Shown in pieces: positions 16,769 through 25,248 of a DNA stretch of 64,000 bases. The notes beneath the pieces were generated by a model. It saw nothing but the letters and a program-made list of their open reading frames with translations. It was not told the origin of the DNA and did not search any database. The stretch comes from Akkermansia massiliensis (GTDB lineage Bacteria > Verrucomicrobiota > Verrucomicrobiia > Verrucomicrobiales > Akkermansiaceae): contig NZ_JAMGSI010000001.1 in the NCBI RefSeq assembly GCF_023516715.1, forward strand, positions 496,001 to 560,000, written 5' to 3'. The first letter of the stretch is position 1. Each line of letters opens with the position of its first letter. The position numbers were made by a program, and so were the translations under genes.

Positions 16769-18382
16769 ATGAGCTGTATTTGTCATTTCTTCAAAGTTCT
16801 GGCGCGCCGTGCGGGTCTGCTCACTACCGTGGCTGCCGCCGCCTTTTTCCTGGGGGCTCCTGCCGGTGAAGCTTCAGCTCGCGCGGCGGAACCTGCCTAT
16901 CCCGCTACGGAAGTGGGGGGGGAATCACAGTACAGCCATTTTCCCATTCCCCTGAACCAGTACAAGCCCGCGCCGCCGGATGCCAGCCTGTCCCAGGTGC
17001 TCACGGAGCGCAACAAGCAGTCCGGCGGGTTCAACCTGGCCGTGACGCTCGTGTTCCTGGGGGCTATTATCCATACGTTCCTGGCCGGGCGGTTTGAACG
17101 CTATTCCCACAAGCTGGCCCTGCGCTACAAGGAAAAGCTCAAGGAAACCAACTTCCGCGTGATGCACCCGGAGGAGCGTCTTCCGGTCTCCTTCGCGTCC
17201 GCCATCTTCCATTTCCTGGGGGAAGTGGAAGCCGTGTTCGGCATCTGGATCATCCCCTTCATGTTCGTGTGCTGGAAGTATTATTCCTTTGAGGACTTCT
17301 CGGCCTACTTGAATTACGACTGCTCCTTCACGGAGCCCATGTTCGTGATGATTATCATGATCATCGCCTCTTCCCGCCCCATCTTCAAGCTGGCGGAATC
17401 CGTAGTCAACTACGGCGCCAAACTTGGAAAATCTTCGCCCGGGGCCTGGTGGATTTCCGTGATGACCCTTGCCCCCCTGCTCGGCTCCCTGATTACGGAA
17501 CCTGCCGCCATGACGATCGGCGCCCTGATCCTGAGCAAGAAGTTTTACGACCTCAAGCCGAAGAAGACCCTGATGTATGCAACGCTGGGGCTGCTTTTTG
17601 TGAATATTTCCATCGGGGGCACCCTGACGCATTTTGCCGCCCCCCCCGTGGTGATGGTGGCGGAAAAGTGGGACTGGGGTCTTGCGCACATGATCCAGCA
17701 CTTCGGCTGGAAGGCCGTTTCAGCCATCATCATTTCCAACCTGGCCTACTTTTTCCTCTTCCGCAAGGAATTCGCCCGCCTGGCCGCCCAGCAACGCGAG
17801 TTCAACGAGTTTGACGACGCCGTTCCCCAGTCCTGGGAAGACCGCAATGACAAGATACCGGCGTGGGTGACGCTGGCGCACGTCTGCTTTCTGACCTGGA
17901 CGGTTCTCTTCGCCCATGAGCCGGTCATGTTCATCGGCAGCTTCCTCTTCTTCATTGGCTTTACGGTGGCTACCCCGCAGTACCAGAACCAGATGTCCCT
18001 GCGCGTTCCCATGATGGTGGGCTTCTTCCTGGCGGGCCTGGTCATTCTGGGCGGCGTCCAGGCCTGGTGGCTGGAACCGGTGCTGACGCGGCTGGGGGAC
18101 TACGCCATGATCGGGGCCACGCTGCTGACAGCGTTCAACGACAATGCCGCCGTCACCTTCCTGGCGTCCACGGTTCCCAACCTGCCGGAAGCCGTCAAGT
18201 ATTCCGTGGTGGCCGGCGCCGTGACGGGCGGCGGCCTGACGGTAATCGCCAACGCCCCCAACCCGGCGGGGCAGGCCATTCTGGGCAAGTACTTCAAGGG
18301 CATCAATCCCCTGTGGCTGTTTGCCTGGGCGGCTTTTCCCACCGCCATCGTGTTCATCTTCTTCACCTGCTTCGGCCATTAA
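16769..18382 (+). CDS. Putative Na+/H+ antiporter (PF07399-type membrane protein)
   Basis: This polytopic inner-membrane protein has an N-terminal signal-like segment (LLTTVAAAAFFLGAPAGEA) and about a dozen helices. Recognisable segments are SLITEPAAMTIGALILSKKF, GGTLTHFAAPPVVMVA and TAFNDNAAVTFLAS. These match a family annotated as putative Na+/H+ antiporters with two inverted halves. The frame is open from a GTG at 16748. The AGGGGAGG just before it is too close to serve that GTG, so I prefer the ATG at 16769, without certainty. Riboflavin synthase follows after 24 nt, suggesting co-transcription. Ion specificity is inferred from the family. Confidence 0.75.
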   Translation: MSCICHFFKVLARRAGLLTTVAAAAFFLGAPAGEASARAAEPAYPATEVGGESQYSHFPIPLNQYKPAPPDASLSQVLTERNKQSGGFNLAVTLVFLGAIIHTFLAGRFERYSHKLALRYKEKLKETNFRVMHPEERLPVSFASAIFHFLGEVEAVFGIWIIPFMFVCWKYYSFEDFSAYLNYDCSFTEPMFVMIIMIIASSRPIFKLAESVVNYGAKLGKSSPGAWWISVMTLAPLLGSLITEPAAMTIGALILSKKFYDLKPKKTLMYATLGLLFVNISIGGTLTHFAAPPVVMVAEKWDWGLAHMIQHFGWKAVSAIIISNLAYFFLFRKEFARLAAQQREFNEFDDAVPQSWEDRNDKIPAWVTLAHVCFLTWTVLFAHEPVMFIGSFLFFIGFTVATPQYQNQMSLRVPMMVGFFLAGLVILGGVQAWWLEPVLTRLGDYAMIGATLLTAFNDNAAVTFLASTVPNLPEAVKYSVVAGAVTGGGLTVIANAPNPAGQAILGKYFKGINPLWLFAWAAFPTAIVFIFFTCFGH

Positions 18383-18406
18383 GGGCCGGAACCGGAGCTT
18401 ACTCTT

Positions 18407-19015
18407 ATGTTTACCGGACTCGTTGAAACAACAGGAACCGTGGAAGGGTTTACGCCCATCAACGGCGGAGCCAGACTGACGCTGATTATTCCATTCGGCC
18501 ATGAACTTTCCCTGGGGGATTCCGTCGCCGTCAACGGTTGCTGCCTGACGGTGGACGCCCTGGACGGTGAGCGCGTCTCCTTTGACCTGCTTTCCCAGAC
18601 CCTCCGCGTCACCAGCCTGGGAAACCTCCAGCCGGGGGGGCTGGTGAACCTGGAACGCGCCATGTCCGCCATGGACCGCTTCGGCGGCCACTTCGTGATG
18701 GGGCATGTGGACAATACCGGAACTATTACGGCCCTGGAGCCCGTGGGGCAGGACCACCGCCTGGAAGTGCGCATTCCGGATGAACTGGCCCGCTACTGCA
18801 TTGACAAGGGCTCCATCACCATTGACGGCATTTCCCTGACGATTGCGAATTTGAACGGCTCCCTGCTTGAATTCTGGATCACGCCCCATACCTTCGGACG
18901 CACGAACCTGCAACGCGCCGTTCCCGGCCAGCCGGTGAACCTGGAAGTGGACATGCTGGCCAAGTATGTGGAAAAACTGTTCGCCTCCCGGGGAAATACA
19001 AGAATATCGTTCTAG
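18407..19015 (+). CDS. ribE: Riboflavin synthase, alpha chain
   Basis: Riboflavin synthase catalyses the dismutation of two 6,7-dimethyl-8-ribityllumazine molecules to riboflavin. The 202-residue protein starts with the family hallmark MFTGLVETTGTV. It shows the two-fold internal repeat of lumazine-binding domains: VAVNGCCLTVD in the first half and ITIDGISLTIANL in the second, plus GGHFVMGHVDNTG. Length is typical (about 200-215). No FMN riboswitch fits in the 24-nt gap after the antiporter gene. Confidence 0.95.
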   Translation: MFTGLVETTGTVEGFTPINGGARLTLIIPFGHELSLGDSVAVNGCCLTVDALDGERVSFDLLSQTLRVTSLGNLQPGGLVNLERAMSAMDRFGGHFVMGHVDNTGTITALEPVGQDHRLEVRIPDELARYCIDKGSITIDGISLTIANLNGSLLEFWITPHTFGRTNLQRAVPGQPVNLEVDMLAKYVEKLFASRGNTRISF

Positions 19016-19140
19016 AATAAATTAATTTACGGAATTATATAGAATAATCTTGTAACGTCGTTTTTCTTTTCTGCCGATGGTATTTGAATGACAGCTACAG
19101 AAGAATGTTGGTCGGAGCAAGATTAAAGTAAATAATTCTG

Positions 19141-19944
19141 TTAATTTATTTCTGAGATTAACTTCTCTACTCCCCTGATAAGATCCATAACTTCATCAGG
19201 AGTAGGTTCTCTTTCTTTAGAATGAGCGCTCATATTTCTAATATCTCCGAGCCTTTGTATTAATCTCCAAGTTGGGAGATCAATGATTTCTAATTTTTTT
19301 AATTCTTCATTAAAATCAGATATTGTTGGATTTTGTTTCCGGAATATAATGTTATGAAATTTACACACTTTTAATAAATGAGTTTCGAGAGTTACTCCTG
19401 CTAGTACTCCAGCTGCCCTTATGTACTTTTTATTAAGTAAATTTTGTGCAGCTTGCAACTCATTTTCAAAGAGTTCATATTGTAACAATTCTTCAATATT
19501 TTCTAATTTAGAATCTATAAGTTTTAAACAAGCTTCTAATATTGAAATTTGTATAGACATTTTTGAAGAAAATATACTAATACGATCTACAATTTCCTCT
19601 GATCCTTTTTTAACGACTAATCCTAAAAAATAATCACTTATTGTATATGTTAAAGAATCGATACTTTTTCTTTTTTCTGTTTTATATAAATCGTAAAATT
19701 CCTGATGTCTATCAGGTAATATCTGCCGTACGATATTGTAGGATTTTGTAAACCAATCTTGATAGGAGGAAAGCAGCGAGAGATTTTTGTTTTTGTATTC
19801 TTGATAGCTCGGTTTATTTTTTATTATATTTTCTGTTTCTTTAGGAATCTTTTTATATTTAATGGCTTCGTCTATAAGAATCATGTTGCCGTATTCATAT
19901 AGATATTCTAATTCACGTTTTATATGTTCTTTGCTTTTTGACAT
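19141..19944 (-). CDS. AT-rich hypothetical protein with HEPN-like C-terminus
   Basis: This 267-residue, mostly alpha-helical protein is rich in Lys, Ile and Glu. The codons are strongly A/T-biased, unlike every neighbour, and the flanking 19016-19140 is also AT-rich. Near the C-terminus, YIRAAGVLAGVTLETHLLKVC is followed by RLGDIRNMSAHSKE. RNMSAH fits the R-x4-6-H motif of HEPN ribonuclease or nucleotide-binding domains, and the preceding helix resembles DUF4145/HEPN proteins found near defence genes. It is 26 nt downstream of prmA on the same strand. No antitoxin or nucleotidyltransferase partner is adjacent. Acquisition by transfer is inferred from composition; function is not known. Confidence 0.6.
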   Translation of the reverse strand: MSKSKEHIKRELEYLYEYGNMILIDEAIKYKKIPKETENIIKNKPSYQEYKNKNLSLLSSYQDWFTKSYNIVRQILPDRHQEFYDLYKTEKRKSIDSLTYTISDYFLGLVVKKGSEEIVDRISIFSSKMSIQISILEACLKLIDSKLENIEELLQYELFENELQAAQNLLNKKYIRAAGVLAGVTLETHLLKVCKFHNIIFRKQNPTISDFNEELKKLEIIDLPTWRLIQRLGDIRNMSAHSKEREPTPDEVMDLIRGVEKLISEIN

Positions 19945-19970
19945 AAATTATATTAAAATGATTAAGTTGA

Positions 19971-20825
19971 TTAAAGGGAACCTTTAGCCGTGACCCATTT
20001 GCCGCGTTTGATGACCCGATCAAAGGAAAGGCCGTGATGTTCCGCTGCCGCCTTCGTTTCTTCCCACTGGGAGGCCAGAATCCCGGAAATGACCAGCACG
20101 GCATCCTTCTTCATCGCCGCGATGATATGGGGAAAAGCCTTTTGCAGAATGGTGGAAAACAGGTTGGCGACGACCAGGTTGCCCTTCTGCCGGGCTGCGG
20201 GCGTCCATTCAAAGACGTCCCCTACAAATAAATCCAGCTGTTCCGCCGTGACGGCATTGCGTTCCATGTTGTGACGGGCCACTTCAACCGCCATGGGGTC
20301 AAAGTCGAAGGCCGTGGCGTGTTCCGCCCCCAGCTTCAGCGCCGCAATCGCCAGTACGGCGGTTCCGCAGCCGATGTCCGTCATGGTCCAGGCTGTTTCT
20401 TTGCGTGATTGGGCGAAGTCGGCAATGAAGCGCAGGCAGGTGGACGTGGTGGCATGGTCTCCGGTGCCGAAGGCCATTTCCGCCGGAACGCTCAGGATCC
20501 GGCGTCCGGGGAATTGTTGTTGCAGGGCGGCAAGCTTTTCTGCGGAGCTCTGTTCCGTGATGACCAGGGAATTCCTTATCCTGAGCGGGGCGCGTTCCTC
20601 CCGGTTCTGGGCCGCCACCCAGTCACGTGTCTTGATTTCCCGGACAGTGCCGCCAAAATACTGCTTCAGGGTCAGGGCGTCTTCTTCCCGGTCACAGTAA
20701 ACGGTAATCCTGATGGTCTTGCCTCCCTTGATGATGGTGATGGAGGCATTGGGATTTCCGGCAATGCGCTCACTCCACGCGTCTTCCCATTTGGCGGGGG
20801 ACAGTTTGTTCCAGCTCCAGGTCAT
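19971..20825 (-). CDS. prmA: Ribosomal protein L11 methyltransferase
   Basis: PrmA trimethylates ribosomal protein L11 using S-adenosylmethionine. The SAM site is visible as TDIGCGTAVLAIAALKLGA, followed by AFDFDPMAVEVARHNMERN. The upstream AFGTGDHATTSTCL is the PrmA-specific loop, and NLVVANLFSTIL corresponds to the N-(I/L)-L-A motif. An in-frame start at 20912 adds 29 residues, but MTWSWNKLSP at 20825 matches how the family begins. The gene follows malQ and precedes the HEPN-like gene. Confidence 0.88.
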   Translation of the reverse strand: MTWSWNKLSPAKWEDAWSERIAGNPNASITIIKGGKTIRITVYCDREEDALTLKQYFGGTVREIKTRDWVAAQNREERAPLRIRNSLVITEQSSAEKLAALQQQFPGRRILSVPAEMAFGTGDHATTSTCLRFIADFAQSRKETAWTMTDIGCGTAVLAIAALKLGAEHATAFDFDPMAVEVARHNMERNAVTAEQLDLFVGDVFEWTPAARQKGNLVVANLFSTILQKAFPHIIAAMKKDAVLVISGILASQWEETKAAAEHHGLSFDRVIKRGKWVTAKGSL

Positions 20826-20984
20826 GCGGGGAGTATGGAAGCTTTTCCGGCAGGAGGCAAGGACGGATGCAACGGAAGGAAAAGTTGAAGAAAGCTGCAA
20901 TGGGTTATCCATTCCAGGGGGTTATTCCCATAAAGGCCATGAAGCGGCGCAGGGGCTTGCGGCGCTCCGGAAACTGGCCGGAAC

Positions 20985-22844
20985 TTACAGGGATTTTCCG
21001 TTGGGCCACATCAGCATCCGTTTCAGGAAGCGTTCATTGTTGACGGTGACCTTCGGGAAGAGGCGCCTGCTGGATTCCTTGAGCGCCCTGATGGCGTCTT
21101 CGCCCTGCAGCGGCGTGCGGTCCGAACCGCCGATGACGGCGCGCAGCCATGCGGTCTGGGGCATGTCATAAGCTTCCACGGCTTTGAAGGGCATGCGTTC
21201 ACGCCAGTTGGCGCCTCCCGTGGTGCCGGGAATGTTCAGGCGCTTGTTGACGTCAAAGAGGGCGGGCCAGAGGATGGCCGCGTAACGGGAGTTGGAACGG
21301 AACAGGGCATTGTACATGGCCGTCTTGATTTCCAGGTTCCAGCAGGAGAGCCATGTTTCCGGCTGCATGCCGGCGAAGTCCGCAAACCATTTCAGCAGGC
21401 GCGCTCCGTCTTCCGCCTGGTGCACAATGCTTTCCTGCTCCGGGCCGGACGGCGTTTTGGGAGAGGTGCCGTCCCACAGGCCCAGTTTCTGCGCACGCTC
21501 AATCTTGGCGTAGCTGTCATTCCAGGTCTGCATGATGGTTTCAAAGTCATGCGTGCCGAACGCCGCAAAGGAGCATTCATGGTATTCCTTTCCGGGGGTG
21601 ATGGTGCCGTCCGTCCTGATTTCCCAGTGGGGTATCTTGAAGCCGGGAATGTTAAGCTGGCGCATGTTCGGGCGCACGTAATCCGGCACGCAGCCCAGGT
21701 CTTCCCCCACCACGCTGACCCCGGGGGCGGCGGAGAGCAGGAGGCGCAGGTACAGGTCTCCGTCCGTCAGGTTCAGGTTGCGGTCCACGGCGTTGTCATC
21801 CCCGCGGGGCTTGAAGCCGGGAAGCCTGCCGCCCGTCCTCTGGGCCGCCTGCTCAAGGGTAAGAGGCAGGAAAACCTCGTTTTCCGTGGGTTTCCACGGG
21901 AAGGAGTAAATGCGGTAAAAACCCAGGATGTGGTCAATCCTGTACATGCTGAAAATCTTGGTGCAGTATTTCACCCGGCGTCTCCACCAGGCAAAGTTGT
22001 CCTGGGCCATGACGTCCCATTTGTACAGGGGAATGCCCCAGTTCTGCCCCCATTTTCCCGTGAACGGGTCCTCCGCGTAATTGCCTTCCGCCGGGGCACC
22101 GCCGCACCAGTCCGTATCAAACAGGTAGCGTTCAAAGAAGACGTCCGCGCTGCTCAGGGAAACGCCGATGGGGATGTCCCCCATCAGTTTCACGTTGCGT
22201 TCGTCCGCGTAAATCCGGATGAATTCCCACTGCTTTTCACAGAGCCATTGAAGCCAGCGGGTGAAGTCCTTTTCCTCCTCGTAATCGGCGGCGATGGCCT
22301 TGGCCCGTGCGGGGTCCTGTTCCGGCCAGTGCCACCAGATTTCCGTGCCGAACAGGTCACAGAGGACCTGGAAGCAGGCAAAGTCTTCCAGCCAGCTTCC
22401 CTGTTCCCTCACCCATTCCCGGAACTTGGGCATGATGCCTTCATATTCCGGCTTGGTCTTAAAATTGTTCCATGCATCCCGCAGAATCCACATTTTCCAG
22501 AACCTGACCTTGGGGTAGTCCACCAGGTTGGGGCCGGAGGGCTGTTCCCACGGCAGCGTATCCCCGGTTTCATTGAAGACGCGTTCTTCCAGGCCGGGAA
22601 TGGTCCAGGGTTCCAGGGAAAGGTACAGGGGCTCCAGAGCGATGGAGCTGATGGCGGAATAGGGGGAAGGGCATTCGTCCCGCCCCAGGGCATTGACGGG
22701 CAGGAGCTGGAGAAATCCCACGTGGGCGTCCGCCGCCCAGTCAATCCACTGGCGCAGGGCCGTCAGGTCCCCGATGCCGTGGTCGTTGTTGCGGCGCAGG
22801 GAGAACAATGGCAGAACTACGCCGGCTAATCTCTTTTCATCCAT
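20985..22844 (-). CDS. malQ: 4-alpha-glucanotransferase (GH77)
   Basis: MalQ (amylomaltase, disproportionating enzyme) transfers alpha-1,4-glucan segments during maltodextrin and glycogen turnover in the cytoplasm. The product begins MDEKRLAGVVLPLFSLR and carries GH77 landmarks: LQLLPVNALG, YRIDHILGFYR with the catalytic Asp, VVGEDLGCVPDYVR with the catalytic Glu, and FGTHDFETI. The frame is open for 144 codons further upstream, but that part looks non-coding. The start at 22844 (or 22856) gives about 620 residues. It is probably transcribed with prmA. Confidence 0.9.
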   Translation of the reverse strand: MDEKRLAGVVLPLFSLRRNNDHGIGDLTALRQWIDWAADAHVGFLQLLPVNALGRDECPSPYSAISSIALEPLYLSLEPWTIPGLEERVFNETGDTLPWEQPSGPNLVDYPKVRFWKMWILRDAWNNFKTKPEYEGIMPKFREWVREQGSWLEDFACFQVLCDLFGTEIWWHWPEQDPARAKAIAADYEEEKDFTRWLQWLCEKQWEFIRIYADERNVKLMGDIPIGVSLSSADVFFERYLFDTDWCGGAPAEGNYAEDPFTGKWGQNWGIPLYKWDVMAQDNFAWWRRRVKYCTKIFSMYRIDHILGFYRIYSFPWKPTENEVFLPLTLEQAAQRTGGRLPGFKPRGDDNAVDRNLNLTDGDLYLRLLLSAAPGVSVVGEDLGCVPDYVRPNMRQLNIPGFKIPHWEIRTDGTITPGKEYHECSFAAFGTHDFETIMQTWNDSYAKIERAQKLGLWDGTSPKTPSGPEQESIVHQAEDGARLLKWFADFAGMQPETWLSCWNLEIKTAMYNALFRSNSRYAAILWPALFDVNKRLNIPGTTGGANWRERMPFKAVEAYDMPQTAWLRAVIGGSDRTPLQGEDAIRALKESSRRLFPKVTVNNERFLKRMLMWPNGKSL

Positions 22845-23135
22845 ATCAGAACGCATGCTTGAACGGTTTCCCGGATGGACCTGTGCCAGCCGTGGAAACC
22901 GTGAGAGGCAGAATAGCATTCCCCGGAGGAATGCGGCAAGCCTAATACGTTGCCTTTGCGCCATGATTCGGGGTTGGCGCAGGAAAAACGCGCGGTAGTT
23001 TTCCCGCCTGTCCGGCATGAATGGAAGGCGCTTGGACAGGAAAGACAGGATTTTTCTTTTTGAAATGGCATCCTGAATAAACAGGCGCAAATTCTGCTTC
23101 CATCCGCAATCTGTGCCAGTTAAAATCATACGCAA
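22845..23135. other. Divergent intergenic region malQ / lipoprotein
   Basis: About 290 bp separates the two divergent starts. It must hold both promoters, but I could not pick convincing -35/-10 pairs. It contains an in-frame extension of malQ without protein-like features. Confidence 0.4.
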
Positions 23136-23753
23136 ATGAAATTGGCACTTCTCCCTTCCGCCCTGCTGGCGCTTCTGGCTTCCTGCGGTCCCAACAAGCA
23201 TATGAATGCCTGGGAGCGGCAGAGTTCGGCGCTGGATCCCGTGGGCATCACGTCCAAGAAAATGGCGGCCAAACACAGGGCGGACCAGGCGTCTTACAAG
23301 CCGGGGGAATCCGTCACGTTCAAGAAGGAAAAGTTGATGGTGTTCGAACAGAATCCGGAGAATAATTTTTCCACGAGCGGAACCGTCAAGGGGGGCGTGA
23401 AAACAGCCAAGGTGCTGGTTTGCGGAGATTTGTTCGCCAAGGTTGAATTTGAGGACGGCAGCCAGGGATACGTGAGCCTGTCAGAAGTAGTCAATCCGCA
23501 GGAAATGATGGGCTTTTATCCCGTCACCGCTCCCGACATGGCAGGGCCGGACGGGGCCCTGCTTCCGCTGCCCGCCAATATGGGCGCCGTCAGCCCGGAA
23601 GCCGCAGCGGCTTCCCGTGAGCTGGATATGTCCCGCATGAACACCTCCCTGGTTCCTGTGCCGGACTCCGCTTCCCCGTCACCTTCGGGAGCCGCGCCGC
23701 AGGAAGCCCCTCCGGTCAGTGCGCCTCTCCCGGAATCAAGCGTGAAACAATAA
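23136..23753 (+). CDS. Putative lipoprotein
   Basis: The 205-residue product opens with a lipoprotein signal (LLALLASC), so Cys17 is the likely lipidated residue. The middle (residues 50-130) has a compact beta-rich segment, KVLVCGDLFAKVEFEDGSQG, that looks like an SH3-like barrel strand pattern. The C-terminus is a disordered Pro/Ser/Ala-rich tail. It is transcribed divergently from malQ with about 290 bp between starts and convergently with rimO. I do not recognise a family. Confidence 0.7.
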   Translation: MKLALLPSALLALLASCGPNKHMNAWERQSSALDPVGITSKKMAAKHRADQASYKPGESVTFKKEKLMVFEQNPENNFSTSGTVKGGVKTAKVLVCGDLFAKVEFEDGSQGYVSLSEVVNPQEMMGFYPVTAPDMAGPDGALLPLPANMGAVSPEAAAASRELDMSRMNTSLVPVPDSASPSPSGAAPQEAPPVSAPLPESSVKQ

Positions 23754-23863
23754 GCGCCTTTGGCGCAGATGCCGGGGAGCAGGGATGGGACGATATATTT
23801 CGGCTCGCGCCGTGCTGGTTTCCCTGAATCCTGTTTCCTCCCTGCCTGACCAATGGCGGCAGC

Positions 23864-25222
23864 CTATTCCGCCGTCAGTTCATACGCCACGGCATCCGTT
23901 ACGGTGACGGTGGCGAATTCGCCGACAGGCAGCGTCAGGGGGACGGAAACGGTGCCGTCGATGTCCGGGGCGTCCCATTCCGTTCTGGCAACGCCGGGAG
24001 CGTCCACCAGCACGCGGATTTTCCTGCCGATCTGTTCCTGGCCCGTTTCCGAGGCAAGGCGGGTCAGGAGCATGGTGGCTTCATTGTAGCGGCGCGCCTT
24101 GGTGCGGTGGTGCACCTGGTTCGGCATCTTGTAGGCCTTCGTGCCTTCCTCCCGTGAGAAGGTGAAGATGCCGGCCCGTTCAAAGCGGAACTCCTCAATG
24201 AACTCCATCAATTCCTGATGGTCGTCCTCCGTCTCTCCGGGGAATCCGGTGATGAAGGTGGTGCGGATGGCGATTCCCGGAACGGCCTTCCGGATGTCCC
24301 GCAGGAGGTTGCGGATGTAGTCCCCGTCCGTCACGCGCTGCATGGCGCTGAGCATGTTGCCGGAAATGTGCTGAAGGGGGATGTCCACGTAGCGGGCCAC
24401 CTTGGGGCTTTCCGCGATGGCGGCGGTCAGTTCGTCGCTCCAGTGGGCGGGGTGGGTGTAAAGAAGCCTGATCCAGAATTCCCCTTCAATGGCGTTCAGG
24501 GCGCGGATCAGGGAGGCCAGGGATTCCCCGCGGGAGGAGTCCACCGCGCTGCGGCGGTTCGGGCGCGCATCCGTCCATTTGTCCATGCCGTAGTAGGTAA
24601 TGTCCTGCGCAATGAGGCAGATTTCCTTCACGCCGGACCGGATGAGGGCTTCCGCTTCACGCACCACGTCCTGCTGGGAGCGGCTGCGGTGGCGTCCCCG
24701 GATCATCGGGATGATGCAGTAGGCGCAACCGTGGTTGCAGCCTTCCGCTATCTTGATGTAGGCCGTATGCGGGGGAGTAAGGCGGTAGCGCGGCGTGTCC
24801 CAGTCCGGAACATACTTGCACTTGCCTTCAATAAAATTTTTATCCGGAGCGGTCCGCTCCATCACCTTCGTGATGATTTCCGGGAGTTTGGTGACCTGGT
24901 CCGGGCCGATGAAGGCGTCCACCTCCGGCAGCAGGGCGGGCAGTTCCTTCTGGAAGCGCTGGGACAGGCAGCCCGCTACAATCAGCTTCTGGTTTTCCGG
25001 ATAAGCTCCGCTCTCCCGGGCGCGCACGACGTCCAGAATGGCGTCGATGGCTTCCTGCTTGGCCTGGTCAATGAAAGCGCAGGTGTTGACTACCATCACG
25101 TCCGCCAGCTCAGGTTCCGGAGTCATGGTCATGCCGGCCTTCTGCATGTGGCCGATCATGATTTCAGAGTCAATCAGGTTCTTGGGGCAGCCCAGGGAAA
25201 TAAGTCCAACGGTGAGAGGCAT
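23864..25222 (-). CDS. rimO: Ribosomal protein S12 methylthiotransferase
   Basis: RimO is a radical-SAM enzyme that methylthiolates an aspartate of ribosomal protein S12. The 452 residues show the N-terminal cluster-binding domain (SLGCPKNLIDSE, VNTCAFIDQAK, GCLSQRF), the radical SAM motif CNHGCAYCIIP with PMIRGRHRSR, and a C-terminal TRAM domain from about residue 380. The GCPKN...DSE opening distinguishes RimO from MiaB. It lies 26 nt downstream of nfeD and is probably co-transcribed. Confidence 0.94.
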   Translation of the reverse strand: MPLTVGLISLGCPKNLIDSEIMIGHMQKAGMTMTPEPELADVMVVNTCAFIDQAKQEAIDAILDVVRARESGAYPENQKLIVAGCLSQRFQKELPALLPEVDAFIGPDQVTKLPEIITKVMERTAPDKNFIEGKCKYVPDWDTPRYRLTPPHTAYIKIAEGCNHGCAYCIIPMIRGRHRSRSQQDVVREAEALIRSGVKEICLIAQDITYYGMDKWTDARPNRRSAVDSSRGESLASLIRALNAIEGEFWIRLLYTHPAHWSDELTAAIAESPKVARYVDIPLQHISGNMLSAMQRVTDGDYIRNLLRDIRKAVPGIAIRTTFITGFPGETEDDHQELMEFIEEFRFERAGIFTFSREEGTKAYKMPNQVHHRTKARRYNEATMLLTRLASETGQEQIGRKIRVLVDAPGVARTEWDAPDIDGTVSVPLTLPVGEFATVTVTDAVAYELTAE

Positions 25223-25248
25223 GGCAGTGAGTGAAAAGCGTGATGGCG

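Noticed and set aside
19016-19140. AT-rich DNA as an attachment site or insertion sequence end
   Set aside because: I found no terminal inverted repeats, target duplication or integrase/transposase around the AT-rich gene.
22845-23276. N-terminal extension of malQ
   Set aside because: 144 codons of Arg/Gln-rich sequence with no similarity to GH77, reaching into the divergent lipoprotein gene.
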